From assembly GCA_024276275.1 (NCBI GenBank), contig JAJRXM010000016.1:1-58773 (forward strand): a stretch of DNA of 58,773 bases, written 5' to 3'. Positions 45,796-55,600 of the stretch are shown piece by piece. The notes beneath the pieces are model-generated. The model saw only the letters and a program-made list of their open reading frames with translations, searched no databases and was not told the origin of the DNA. How positions within the stretch are numbered: the first letter of the stretch is position 1; every line of letters starts with the position of its first letter. This DNA comes from Candidatus Zixiibacteriota bacterium. Its GTDB lineage: Bacteria; Zixibacteria; MSB-5A5; GN15; FEB-12. The position numbers and the translations under genes are program-made.

Positions 45796-46518
45796 ATGGA
45801 ACAAGACTTTCTCATTCAGGAAATTACCAGAGCGGAATCAAATAAAAAAGCCCGCAAGGTATTAGAAACCAAATATCAAAAACCGCTTTGGCGTGAATAT
45901 TTGGAAACAGCAGTTATCGCATTAGTAGCTGCGATAATTCTGCGTATTTTTGTTGTCTCTGCTTACAGAGTCAGCTCATCGTCAATGGAAGATACAATTT
46001 TTGAGGGTGACTATATTTTTGTAAATAAACTCGCGTATGATTTCGGTAACGACCCGCAACCGGGTGATATAATTGTATTCAAGTATCCGAATAACCCTGA
46101 AAAACATTATATAAAACGGATTACCGCAACCGGTGCCGATGTTGTTCAAATTGCTGATAAAGTAGTATATGTAAATGAAGAAGTAGCCGAGATTCCTCCC
46201 GGTTCCAAACAGACAGATAAACGAAACATTCCGGGTGACCTTTCATTTCGGGATAATTTTGGACCTTATAATGTGCCGATTGATCAGTATTTTGTTATGG
46301 GTGATAATCGTGATGACAGCCGTGACAGTCGGTTTTGGGGTTCTGTTCCAAGAGAGAATATCTTGGGCAAAGCTGTTTTTGTCTACTGGTCTTGGACACC
46401 CGGTGATGCCCCCGCATGGGAGTTTCCATATATAATCGAAACAGTACAATGGGTTGGATACGGATTGTTTAACTTTCCATCACATATTCGTTGGGAACGG
46501 CTCGGTTCTGCATTATAA
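45796..46518 (+). CDS. lepB: Signal peptidase I
   Basis: A 240-residue leader peptidase that cleaves signal peptides on the outer face of the inner membrane. One N-terminal transmembrane helix (VIALVAAIILRIFVVSAYRV) anchors it. Catalytic Ser63 precedes Met64 in SSSSMEDTIFEGDYIFVNKL, and the general base Lys107 is in HYIKRITATG. Box E is FVMGDNRDDSRDSRFWG. Complete. It is eight bases ahead of hemW, so the two form an operon. Confidence 0.95.
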   Translation: MEQDFLIQEITRAESNKKARKVLETKYQKPLWREYLETAVIALVAAIILRIFVVSAYRVSSSSMEDTIFEGDYIFVNKLAYDFGNDPQPGDIIVFKYPNNPEKHYIKRITATGADVVQIADKVVYVNEEVAEIPPGSKQTDKRNIPGDLSFRDNFGPYNVPIDQYFVMGDNRDDSRDSRFWGSVPRENILGKAVFVYWSWTPGDAPAWEFPYIIETVQWVGYGLFNFPSHIRWERLGSAL

Positions 46519-46525
46519 TTAGGGC

Positions 46526-47659
46526 ATGTCAATTTCGCTATATGTCCATTTCCCTTTTTGTACAAATAAATGTCATTACTGCGACTTTTATAAAGAAGTG
46601 TATGACTCTTCTCAAGAAGAGATATTCTATAATGCACTTGCTGTCGAGCTAGAACTTGCTGTTGAAAAAATATCAGACCGCACAATTTCTACTATTTTTA
46701 TCGGAGGCGGGACACCCTCGCTGACCAATCTTGACCTCTTTGAAAAATTTATACAGAAAGTTAAACAAAATTTCAGTTTGGTACCGAATGTAGAATTTTC
46801 ATTGGAATGTAATCCCGAGTCAATAAATCTTGAAGTTCTCACCCGACTCAAAGAAATTGGTGTCACCCGACCGACTTATGGATTGCAGTCTTTTAATTCA
46901 GAGACGCTGAAAACATTAGGTCGTGACCATAATGTGCATCAGTCGCATCAGGCTATATATTTCAGTAATGCTTTAGGGTTTAAAACTTTCGGGGTAGATT
47001 TAATTTTTGGCGTACCGAAACAACCCTCTCAAATGTTTTCATCCGATGTTGAGCAGCTGATTGATTTGGATCCGCCTCATATTTCGTTTTATCAATTATT
47101 GTTTGAACCAAATACACCTTTGTATACAAAATATATGAATAAACGAATTTTCCCTCTTGATGACGAACTTGTGCTGGCGATGTATAAATCAGGTTGTGAA
47201 AAATTTAAAGATGCTGGTTATGTGCGGTATGAAATCTGCTCGTTTGCCAAACCGTATCATGAGTGTCGGCATAATATATCCTATTGGGATGGGTCGGACT
47301 ATTTAGGACTGGGTCCGTCGGCACATTCGTTTATAGGCGGTGTGCGTTTTTATAACAGTTCCAGTTTGAAGGAGTATTTTTCTTCGCTTGAAAAACGGGA
47401 ACTTCCGAGAGAGATTGATGAGTCGGGTATTGAAGAGCGGATTTCAGAAGCAATTCTATTGGGTCTTCGTACTGAGTGGGGTGTGAATAAAAAGAAATTT
47501 TTCAAACGGTTTGAGAAAGATGTTTTTGACTACTTGGATGAAGTGCAAGTAGATAGGTTACAACAGTCTGGACATTTGATAGTTGATGATGAAAAGTTGA
47601 AGCTGACTGATGAAGGTTTTTTTGTCATTGATGAAGTAACGCGTTTGTTGGTGAAGTAA
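46526..47659 (+). CDS. hemW: HemW-like radical SAM protein
   Basis: A 377-residue member of the HemN/HemW group. The radical SAM cluster motif C12-x3-C16-x2-C19 is in FPFCTNKCHYCDF. IFIGGGTPSL binds SAM, and LECNPES, GLQSFN and GLGPSAHSF are HemW signatures. The N-terminus lacks the extra Cys region of true HemN oxidases, so heme insertion (HemW) is the likelier role than coproporphyrinogen oxidation. Directly follows lepB. Confidence 0.9.
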   Translation: MSISLYVHFPFCTNKCHYCDFYKEVYDSSQEEIFYNALAVELELAVEKISDRTISTIFIGGGTPSLTNLDLFEKFIQKVKQNFSLVPNVEFSLECNPESINLEVLTRLKEIGVTRPTYGLQSFNSETLKTLGRDHNVHQSHQAIYFSNALGFKTFGVDLIFGVPKQPSQMFSSDVEQLIDLDPPHISFYQLLFEPNTPLYTKYMNKRIFPLDDELVLAMYKSGCEKFKDAGYVRYEICSFAKPYHECRHNISYWDGSDYLGLGPSAHSFIGGVRFYNSSSLKEYFSSLEKRELPREIDESGIEERISEAILLGLRTEWGVNKKKFFKRFEKDVFDYLDEVQVDRLQQSGHLIVDDEKLKLTDEGFFVIDEVTRLLVK

Positions 47660-48295
47660 TTATTTTCTGAATTTATAATTTTGGATACTGACTCCAATAG
47701 AGTGATCAATATTAAAATTGTTTAAGTTGTTTATTTCATCAAGAACTTCTAAAGCATATCTTCTCAAGATAATATCTTGACCGTTTCCAAAGGTGGTCAT
47801 TAAATCAGAAATTCTAAGAGTAGACATTCCAATATCTTCTTGTGAAGTCAATGAATGCATAGAGACTAAATAATCGGTATATCCATTTTGAGATAAAAAG
47901 CTATTTGGTGTTCTATAAGAACTTTTTGGATCATAAGTTTTAGTAGCAGATTTTAGAATAAGAGTATCTCCATTTTGTACAATTATCCCATAAACCCCAA
48001 AAGGGTGAAAAAGTATATCAGGGAGTTGTTCAATTTTGTCTATTGTCTTATTTTGTATCTCAACTAATGTATCATTCTTATGTTGAATAGTTTCTAATAT
48101 ACCTTTTATGGATGCTTTTGTTAATCCATGATAATGAATATATGAAAGCCCTAAATTTTGACCGCTTAGTTGATATTTTGCAAAAGGAATGAGAGAAAAT
48201 TTACTTCCATCATCATTGTTCGGTAAGTCGTCACTGGCATAAGCTAACATGGGTAAACGATCTCCGTCACCAATAGCAAGCCCCGTACTTATCAT
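47660..48295 (-). CDS. Hypothetical protein, probably the 3' part of a split outer-membrane gene
   Basis: A 211-residue frame without a signal peptide: SGLAIGDG-type start (TGLAIGDGDRLPMLAYASDD), SLIPFAKYQLSGQNLGLSYI, and strands typical of an outer-membrane or lipoprotein beta domain. It overlaps the stop of the lipoprotein gene at 48292-48690 by four bases. Adding one base in the A5 run at 48301-48305 joins the two frames as ESIFWQMISTGLAIGDG, so this is probably one gene of about 343 residues broken by a one-base loss. If the overlap is genuine it would instead be a coupled second gene. Confidence 0.55.
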   Translation of the reverse strand: MISTGLAIGDGDRLPMLAYASDDLPNNDDGSKFSLIPFAKYQLSGQNLGLSYIHYHGLTKASIKGILETIQHKNDTLVEIQNKTIDKIEQLPDILFHPFGVYGIIVQNGDTLILKSATKTYDPKSSYRTPNSFLSQNGYTDYLVSMHSLTSQEDIGMSTLRISDLMTTFGNGQDIILRRYALEVLDEINNLNNFNIDHSIGVSIQNYKFRK

Positions 48296-48690
48296 TTGCC
48301 AAAAATACTTTCCTCAGACGCATAAGAAACGCCTACTTCAAAATATGGGTTCCTATTCAGACCAAAAAATTGATTCAAATGGATAAAAGTATTCCAATAC
48401 TGATTCTCATTGATTTCATTATAATTGACATAAGATAGATGAGAGATAAAAAATGGAAACTGAAAACCACCTCCAACAGTGTTGGTATTATCAATTCCGG
48501 TATAATAACTTAATTCTGGAATGATCAAATTTGTTATATTGTTATCGAAATTAAAATGCCAGTTAACAGATATCAGATATTCTTTGCTTTCAAGGGGGCG
48601 GGGAGGCAGAAAATGATGTGTTGTTCCGCAACCGTTGAAAAATATCAAAATCAATAATGATGTTATTATTATTTTTGTTCTATAATTCAT
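48292..48690 (-). CDS. Putative lipoprotein, probably the 5' part of a split gene
   Basis: A 132-residue frame with a lipoprotein signal (KIIITSLLILIFFNGCGTTH, lipobox FNGC). The mature part is beta-rich (LISVNWHFNFDNNITNLIIP, YYTGIDNTNTVGGGFQFPFF). It ends SYASEESIFGK at a TGA that overlaps the next ATG. The continuation in the other frame fits an outer-membrane beta-barrel or lipoprotein, so the gene is likely truncated by loss of one base in the A5 run at 48301-48305. Confidence 0.65.
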   Translation of the reverse strand: MNYRTKIIITSLLILIFFNGCGTTHHFLPPRPLESKEYLISVNWHFNFDNNITNLIIPELSYYTGIDNTNTVGGGFQFPFFISHLSYVNYNEINENQYWNTFIHLNQFFGLNRNPYFEVGVSYASEESIFGK

Positions 48691-48732
48691 ATTTCTATTC
48701 TACAAATCTTCCTGCATGAAAAAATAAGGGTT

Positions 48733-49325
48733 TTAATCAATATCGCATTCAACAGGAGGTGGACCTTTGTGAAAAATAAAGTCGTATAAATAGTCTAAAT
48801 CATCTGAATTTAATAATGTGTCACCGTTTGTATCAAAGTTTTGGTCGCAAACAGTATACGAGTAGAATTTATTATTGATTAGACGAGATAACATAACAAT
48901 ATCCGCGATATTGTAGTTTCCGTCTAAATTTACATCACCTCTAAATTCTCGAATACAGCATTTATACTTTTCTATAGATTTCATCTGAAAAACTGTTTTT
49001 TTATATTGTCTGTATCCGTGCGAGAATATTGTGGAGGGATTGGAGGTTGAATATAATACGGAACTTCTATATTTGAGACAAGTTTGTAATAGCCTGTTAC
49101 TAAAACAGTATCACCTGCTGTAAAACGAGTATTATTATCAATTGATACAAGATATGTTCTATATATAGAAAATGAACTATATATTGGACTTAGAAATAGC
49201 TTAGCGGGACTACTAGTTTTGTGTAAAATCCCGGTATAATAAACCATTTTGTGATCAGATGTAGAGTCTGAGAGCACAGAACCGTCTGAAATTATAAATA
49301 CAAGTATTAGTAAAGTTAAACGCAA
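48733..49325 (-). pseudogene. Secreted dockerin-like protein, frame broken in an A/T tract
   Basis: The first frame (49325-48981) starts with a signal peptide (MRLTLLILVFIISDGSVLSD) and a beta-rich domain (YYTGILHKTSSPAKLFLSPI). The second (48984-48733) holds two EF-hand/dockerin-like calcium loops, GDVNLDGNYNIADIVMLSRL and FDTNGDTLLNSDDLDYLYDF, ending HKGPPPVECDID. Adding one base in the seven-base run at 48995-49001 or the five-base run at 48978-48982 joins them. Such repeats near a GPPP tail are typical of secreted proteins in Zixibacteria-like genomes. The intact protein would have about 197 residues. Confidence 0.7.
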
Positions 49326-49443
49326 CTTTTCCCCTAGGTTATATTACAAAGTATTTCTATTATAAATAAGATAGATAAACTTGTCAAATAAATTTGTTTT
49401 TTTAACTCTTTTCAAGATAATTAATATTTTCTATATTCCCTCT

Positions 49444-49920
49444 ATGAATAATGATAGATATTACGATTACATGGAGCTTGCCTTTCGCGAGGCTGAGGAA
49501 GCATATAAAATAAACGAAGTACCGGTTGGTGCGGTTGTTGTTTTTGAAGATAAAATTATCGGACGGGGGCATAATCAGGTCGAGTCGCTACACGATGCCA
49601 CCGCTCATGCCGAGATAATTGCTTTGTCGGCAGCATATAATCATTTTAATGACTGGCGGCTGGAAAACTGTGTATTGGTTTCGACTTTGGAACCGTGTGC
49701 TATGTGTGCCGGGGCGGCGGTTTTGTCGCGCATAAAAACGATTGTGTATGGTGCCACCGATGCAAAGTTCGGTGCCTGTTGCTCAATATTTAGTATCCCT
49801 GAAGAAAAAAAACTGAATCATCAGATAGAAGTAGTAGGCGGAATTATGAAAGATGATGTTGCATCGCTAATGAAACATTTCTTTTCTGAAATTCGCAAAA
49901 AGAAAGGGAGAATAAATTGA
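49444..49920 (+). CDS. tadA: tRNA-specific adenosine deaminase
   Basis: A 158-residue protein (ATG 49444) that converts adenosine to inosine at position 34 of tRNA-Arg(ACG). The zinc site is HAE in ATAHAEIIAL and PCAMC in LEPCAMCAGA; the catalytic Glu is the E of HAE. NEVPVGAVVV and GATDAKFGACCS are further signatures. An upstream TTG at 49381 would add a hydrophobic stretch that does not belong to the family. It overlaps the next membrane protein gene by four bases. Confidence 0.93.
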   Translation: MNNDRYYDYMELAFREAEEAYKINEVPVGAVVVFEDKIIGRGHNQVESLHDATAHAEIIALSAAYNHFNDWRLENCVLVSTLEPCAMCAGAAVLSRIKTIVYGATDAKFGACCSIFSIPEEKKLNHQIEVVGGIMKDDVASLMKHFFSEIRKKKGRIN

Positions 49921-50435
49921 TTGAATGGACTGATGATGTAGAGAAAGATTATAAGCGTTCGACGCTATTAGCCCTTATTTTTTTTATCATGGGACCGTTA
50001 GCATATTTGATAGTTACTCACTTTGCCCATATAGAAATTACAGCAAACGGTCAAAATGATATTTTGTTTTATATCCTTCTTATTCTGGCAGTTATCTATC
50101 CTATCGCTATTCCACTAATAGAAAATTTTCAAATTAAACTGTATCATAAAAATATATCTGAAACTAATGCTCCTAATTTATCGATGTCTGTATTATCAAA
50201 GACAAAGAGTAAACAAGCGACACCTTCAGGATTATATCTTATATTATTCATAATCAAAGGGTCGTTTATCGAATCATCATTTATTTTTGGGTTAGTTGTT
50301 TATTTAGTTTCAGGTGATATTACGCGAATGCTTTACTTCTATCCTATAGGTATCGCTTGGTCGTTGATACATTATCCTACAAAACCGAGATATGAAAAAT
50401 TTCTGGAGAAAGTAAAAGCTAATGAGCCTGTCTGA
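49917..50435 (+). CDS. Four-helix membrane protein of unknown function
   Basis: A 172-residue protein starting at TTG 49917, inside the tadA stop. Helices: LLALIFFIMGPLAYLIVTHF, DILFYILLILAVIYPIAIPL, LYLILFIIKGSFIESSFIFG and ITRMLYFYPIGIAWSLIHYP. No catalytic motif. It overlaps the following membrane protein gene by 14 bases. The two may form a complex. Family not recognised. Confidence 0.75.
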   Translation: MIEWTDDVEKDYKRSTLLALIFFIMGPLAYLIVTHFAHIEITANGQNDILFYILLILAVIYPIAIPLIENFQIKLYHKNISETNAPNLSMSVLSKTKSKQATPSGLYLILFIIKGSFIESSFIFGLVVYLVSGDITRMLYFYPIGIAWSLIHYPTKPRYEKFLEKVKANEPV

Positions 50436-50943
50436 ACAAAGATTTGATAAATATAATTTACATCGTATGATTATTAAACCGTTGTATCTTGGGGTTTTAC
50501 TCAACATTGTCATACCAGGGGCATTGTTGTTTGTCTGCTATTACCTGCATAACAATGATTCATATACAAATCGAATAGTCGAGTTAGAGTCAGCCAACAC
50601 GCTCTTTATTGTCTTTGCCGTTTTAGCACTCATCAATTCCGGGGCAGCACTTTGGATGAGACAAAAATTGTATGTGACACCGCTGGTTACGAGTAAAGAA
50701 AAGCTGGAGGAAGAGCTTACAATCGCATTGCTTGAAAAAATAAGACCAATCTATTTGTTGATATCGTTTATAGCTGTGTATGGTATCAGTTACTATTTTT
50801 TAACAACACGGTTTCAAGAGTCGGCATTTTTTGTAGTCTTTTCATTTTTAGTTTTTCAGGTTGTTCGCCCGAGACTCGGCTTTATACAAAAACTTATTGA
50901 TGCTCAACTGAAATTGCTTGAAACTAAACAGTTGAAGACATAG
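50422..50943 (+). CDS. Four-helix membrane protein, paralogue-like partner
   Basis: A 173-residue protein with helices LYLGVLLNIVIPGALLFVCY, TLFIVFAVLALINSGAALWM, IYLLISFIAVYGISYYFLTT and SAFFVVFSFLVFQVVRPRLG. The end (FIQKLIDAQLKLLETKQ) is amphipathic. It is similar in layout to the preceding gene, suggesting an old duplication. It is the last backbone gene before the tRNA-Ser(CGA) and the island. Confidence 0.75.
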   Translation: MSLSEQRFDKYNLHRMIIKPLYLGVLLNIVIPGALLFVCYYLHNNDSYTNRIVELESANTLFIVFAVLALINSGAALWMRQKLYVTPLVTSKEKLEEELTIALLEKIRPIYLLISFIAVYGISYYFLTTRFQESAFFVVFSFLVFQVVRPRLGFIQKLIDAQLKLLETKQLKT

Positions 50944-50999
50944 TAAGTATTATTCCTTTACAATTGCCGTAAAAATGTTAGATTGGGTTTTCAAATTTC

Positions 51000-51085
51000 G
51001 GAGAGGTGGCAGAGTGGTCGAATGCGATGGTCTCGAACACCATTATACTCACAAGGTATCCAGGGTTCGAATCCCTGCCTCTCCG
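51000..51085 (+). tRNA. tRNA-Ser (anticodon CGA)
   Basis: Starts GGAGAGGTGGCAGAG and ends GCCTCTCCG. The anticodon arm is ATGGT-CTCGAAC-ACCAT with CGA. A long variable arm and GGTTCGAATCC T-loop make it a type II tRNA of 86 bases. CCA is not encoded. Together with tRNA-Ser(GGA) at 11298-11383 it frames the backbone segment; an integrase gene begins 112 bases downstream. Confidence 0.95.
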
Positions 51086-51088
51086 CTT
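51057..51088 (+). other. Putative attachment core at tRNA-Ser(CGA) 3' end
   Basis: Identical over 32 bases to the complement of 11295-11326. It covers the T-arm, the 3' acceptor strand and three bases beyond the tRNA. The adjacent integrase gene supports use as an attachment site for the right-hand island. The other att copy is outside the window. Confidence 0.6.
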
Positions 51089-51196
51089 ATATCAATGTCA
51101 CATATTCTATCTAACTGCTTGACAATAACTTATCTTTTTTGTATTTTCTTGTTGTAAGTATTTCTGACAAATATCTGCCAAACAAGGAATTATTTT

Positions 51197-52255
51197 ATGG
51201 CGAGAATTTACAGTTATAAGAATAAGAACGGAAAATCTACTTGGTTTCTTGACTACTCTTTTAAAGGTAAAAGATACCGTAAGAGAGTAGGGACTTCTAA
51301 AAAAGTTGCACTCCTTGAACTAAAAGATATTGAAGTAAAAATATCAAAGGGTGAGTACAAATTTGAACCTAATCAAATTTCAATTATAGACTTTTTTGAG
51401 GTTTACAAAAAATACTCATCTGTTAATCATGCTCATTCAACCTATAATAGATACCGTGCTATTGTTGATAATTTTCTAACATATTTGGATTCTAAAAAAG
51501 ATATTGTATATTTATCTGATTTACATTCTGAACTCTTTGAAGATTTTAAGATTTTTCGTCGCACCACTCCACTCAATCACAGAGAATTTGCTAAATCTAA
51601 TACTGTAAATATGGAACTAGTTACACTTGGTACTATTTTTAATTATGCTATAAAGTGTAATTATTTAAAAGAGAATCCGACTAATGGTGTAAGTAAATTA
51701 AAAGTAACTGATGCTAAGAAACCACGTTTCCTAACCGAAGAGGAAGTTGACTTACTACTACAAAACTGTGGAGAGTATCTCTATCCTTTATTTTTTACTT
51801 TTTTGAACACAGGTATGAGATTGGGTGAGTTGCTTCATCTTACATGGGATGATATAGATCTGAAGCAAAAGAAAATTCATATTGTATCAAAAGAATTTTG
51901 GAATCCTAAAACTGGTGAACGAACCATCCCCATGAATGATGAAATGAAGGGATTACTAAAAGAACTCAAATCAAAATCAAATGGTTCAATGTTTGTTTTT
52001 CCGGGACAGAATGGTGATAGGTTGAAGATCAAACTTCGTGAGCGGTTTATGATAGTAACAAAAAATTGTGGATTTCCTGATGTTACAAAAATTCATTCTC
52101 TACGTCATACTTTCGCATCGCATTTGGTGATGAAAGGTGTTGATTTACCTACAGTCAAAAACCTGATGGGACATTCCGATATTCAAACGACAATGATTTA
52201 TGCTCATTTGGCTCCCGATCACTTGGCTGACGCAGTTGAGAAATTAGAGTTTTAA
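51197..52255 (+). CDS. Tyrosine recombinase (right-hand island integrase)
   Basis: A 352-residue integrase. N-terminal AP2-like arm-binding region (ARIYSYKNKNGKSTWFLDYS), SAM-like core-binding region, and the catalytic domain: TGMRLGEL (Arg), HSLRHTF (His, Arg), MGHSDIQTTMIYAH (His and Tyr nucleophile). It is clearly different from the left-hand integrase though of the same family, so the two islands are not simple copies. Position next to tRNA-Ser(CGA) supports insertion there. Confidence 0.95.
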   Translation: MARIYSYKNKNGKSTWFLDYSFKGKRYRKRVGTSKKVALLELKDIEVKISKGEYKFEPNQISIIDFFEVYKKYSSVNHAHSTYNRYRAIVDNFLTYLDSKKDIVYLSDLHSELFEDFKIFRRTTPLNHREFAKSNTVNMELVTLGTIFNYAIKCNYLKENPTNGVSKLKVTDAKKPRFLTEEEVDLLLQNCGEYLYPLFFTFLNTGMRLGELLHLTWDDIDLKQKKIHIVSKEFWNPKTGERTIPMNDEMKGLLKELKSKSNGSMFVFPGQNGDRLKIKLRERFMIVTKNCGFPDVTKIHSLRHTFASHLVMKGVDLPTVKNLMGHSDIQTTMIYAHLAPDHLADAVEKLEF

Positions 52256-52357
52256 AATTTTAATTTTTATTATGGATAAATATCTCTAATATGATTAAGT
52301 TTAAGAAGCTATTTTTGTTTAACACACTCAAGACATTCCCATAATATCCTCAGGTGA

Positions 52358-52570
52358 GTGTTAATTAAAATTACTCAAAAAGCTGAGATAGATAATTTTA
52401 CTCAGGTGCATTCATTGATACATACTTTTGCTAGTCATCTTATAATGAATGGAGTTGATTTGCCAACTGTACAAAAATTACTTGGTCATTCTGATATTCA
52501 AACCACAATGATTTATGCTCATTTAGCTCCTAATCACTTAGTTGAAAGTGTGAATAAGTTAGGATATTGA
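52358..52570 (+). pseudogene. C-terminal remnant of a second tyrosine recombinase
   Basis: A 70-codon frame starting at GTG matches only the last 60 residues of an integrase: HSLIHTFASHLIMNGVDLPT, LLGHSDIQTTMIYAHLAPNH. It resembles the end of the integrase at 51197 but is diverged. The conserved catalytic Arg of HxxR is Ile here (HSLIHTF), so it is inactive. It marks an earlier insertion at the same tRNA locus or a duplication. Confidence 0.85.
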
Positions 52571-52584
52571 TTTTTTTCTAATAT

Positions 52585-52602
52585 AGTGTCAGGAATGACA
52601 CT
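52585..52602. repeat. Short palindrome AGTGTCA-GGAA-TGACACT
   Basis: Seven-base perfect inverted repeat in the gap between the integrase remnant and the RHS reading frame, with the GTCAGGAA core also seen at 42641. Confidence 0.4.
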
Positions 52603-52630
52603 TCTTGGCTTTATAATTCTAAAGAAGTGA

Positions 52631-55600
52631 GAACTCATAGTTCGGAGTCTGATTTGGATTCTAACTTCAAAAGAATTTATTGAAGCAGCATATCAGAATA
52701 AAAAGGATAAAATAACAGGTTATCGATCTATATGGAATGAATTAGAACAAAAATGGGATACAACAGATTTAGTCCCTTTAACATCAAATTTTGCTACTGA
52801 AAAATTTACAATTCCTAGTGTTTATAATGGTAGATTCTATCTGGTCGATGCTCTTGAGGGATTTTATTCATTTCAAGTGTATAAAGATTCATTTTTAGGT
52901 AAACCTAGCGTTCCTGTGGTTGACAAAGTTAAATTTTATAAAAATAATCTGAGTGATCCCGTTGTGACAGATTTTTCTTATGCCGGTGGTATTATGGATG
53001 TTGGTGGTGATGCTTTACGATTTTCGAGGACATCCGTCTCCCAACCTTTTCTTGAAAGTGAATCTTCATCAAAAAGGGGATTATCAATACATCAATTTTT
53101 TAATGATATTAAATTCGTTGACCAAGATTTGTTAGTAGTAGATACTACTGAAGGGACGACAACAGATAGTTGTATTTTTTGGCATAGGGGAGTTTGTGCG
53201 GTAAGTGTTGATAATCCTATTTTTGATTACATTTTGGATGGAGTTCAATACTACTCTGCTACTTTAGATTCTGTAGAACAATTATCTACGGAATCTAAAT
53301 TTGATTTTTCAAAGAATTATTTTTCAATTCGTGAATTTGAATATAATTCTGGAAAATTTTATAAAACTTTTCTCGATTCTACTTATAGCAGAACTGACAG
53401 CTTAGATTCATTTACAAAGATTGAATATGATAGTACAAATATGCTACCTTCAAGTACTTGGAGAAGGCAAGTGATAAACTCTGATACTTCATATTTTGTT
53501 GATTCTGTTATATACGCTTATGAAATTGATACAATAATGGAAAACAGCAATGCGTTGATTCAACCTTATGAACAAATTAGCTTTTATGATTCAGTCCCTA
53601 ATTCTTCCGGTGATGAAGTTTTATTATCGAAGACTAGAATAGAATACGAAAAACATGGTAGTTGGAAACCTGTAAGATCATATATTTGGAAAGACCTTAG
53701 TGACGCAAATTCAATTATAAAGACTTCAGAAGTATCTTCTTTTAGTACTAAAGGATATCCCTTAGTAACTACTGATATTTCTGGAATAACTAATTGTATC
53801 AAATTGGACTCTTCAGCTTTTAACGTAATTGTAGAAGCAAAAAATAGTCTCCCGGGTGATCTTCTCGTTCAGGATTTTGAACAATTCAGAAATGATTATC
53901 GATGGGATAATTGGGATAATGGTGATATCGTTTTACAATTTCTTGATTCTACAAATGTTTTTACAGGAACTTATAGCTGTCTGTTAATTGACAAACCAAG
54001 TTCAGGTCCAACATGGGGTCCAAACAGAACTATTTTGTCCGATAGCTTGACAGATTCTTTATACACTTTTTCGTGTTGGGTTAAATCTAACTATTCTGTT
54101 GATATAACAGTTTTAAGCTATTGTGATAACGATAATTATTGTGATATTGGCAATACACTTACTAAAACTTTTAATAATTTAGATTCTAGCAAATGGACTC
54201 GCATTGATGGAACATTTAACTTAGCTGAAACCATTGATAGCTTGTATAAAATAAAAGTTTTTATAAACCTCAGTGAATATACAGGTACTGATTCAGTATT
54301 TGCATATTTTGATAACTTTAGATTTCATCCATATGATGCCATTGTGTCTACATCGGTTTTCGATAAGAATAATGGCCTTCTTTTATCTTCGTCAAATAAT
54401 AATAACTACCCATTTAGATACTATTATGATGATTTATTTAGAGTAAAAAATACATCAGATCATAGAAATAAAATTCTAACAAAAATAGACTATCAATTAA
54501 CCTATGATACTCTCCAAATTTATAAAAAGAATAGCTATATCTGGTCCGCAGAAGCAAAGACTTCAGGATCGAAAATAGTTTACTCCGATCATGATCAATT
54601 GATTTCATATTCTTTGAAAATGTATAACTTCTCTGCGAGTGATACGTCTTGGTCTAAAATTTATATAAATAATCAGTGTATTGATTCGCTGGTTGATTAT
54701 GGAGGAGCTGGTACTATATATGATTCATTAAAAAACACTATTTTTGTCTATAAAAATGATACTGTTTATATTGAAGTAAATTATGCTCCAAATGGTTTTT
54801 ATGATGGATATGCAACTGCTCAGATAAGTTATGAAACATCAAGATATCCTCCTTACGATGTAGAAAACCCAAACTATGTGTTAACAACTACATTTTCAGA
54901 TAATGACTCTATAATAACAGCAAATTTTTATGATGGTTCAGGAAATGTTATTCAAACTCGATCCAGTGGTTATAATGACAGTACGGTTTTAGTATCTTTC
55001 TCAGATTATGATATCTATGGAAATATTTTGAAAAACTATAAAACTTATTATGATGATCATGCTCCTCTCATTGATACAGTTATTTCAATCGATACTACTT
55101 TTGATGGGATTGATGGAGGTTACCATCGTAATAGTGATTTTGCCTCAGATTCCTTAGCAGATATTGATACTATTTACTTTTTTATATGGGAGGATGGATA
55201 TTTTGACTATAGTTTATCATCGTTAAATAGAAAAACTGATGAAGGAATATCTATTTATCTTAAAGACACTTTGATTATTGATTTTGTAAATCATGATCAA
55301 GCCTTAGATGATATCAACCCTTGTTATGCGGATATTTATAATGACTCTGTAGGCACATTTTTAGTGAATCAAGGTGATAATATTAAGATTATACTTAATA
55401 ATTCAATAACATGCGACCTCTCCAGTAATGAAATAAAAGAAACATATTGCTCAATCTTATATTCTATTTTTACCTATAGCGAATTTGACACTACAATAAC
55501 AATAGATACGGTAATTGTTAACGGTATAACCGATTATGATTATGACAGTACTTACAGTAAAGTTGATGCTTATTATAGTGATACCGGAGCCGGACTTGAT

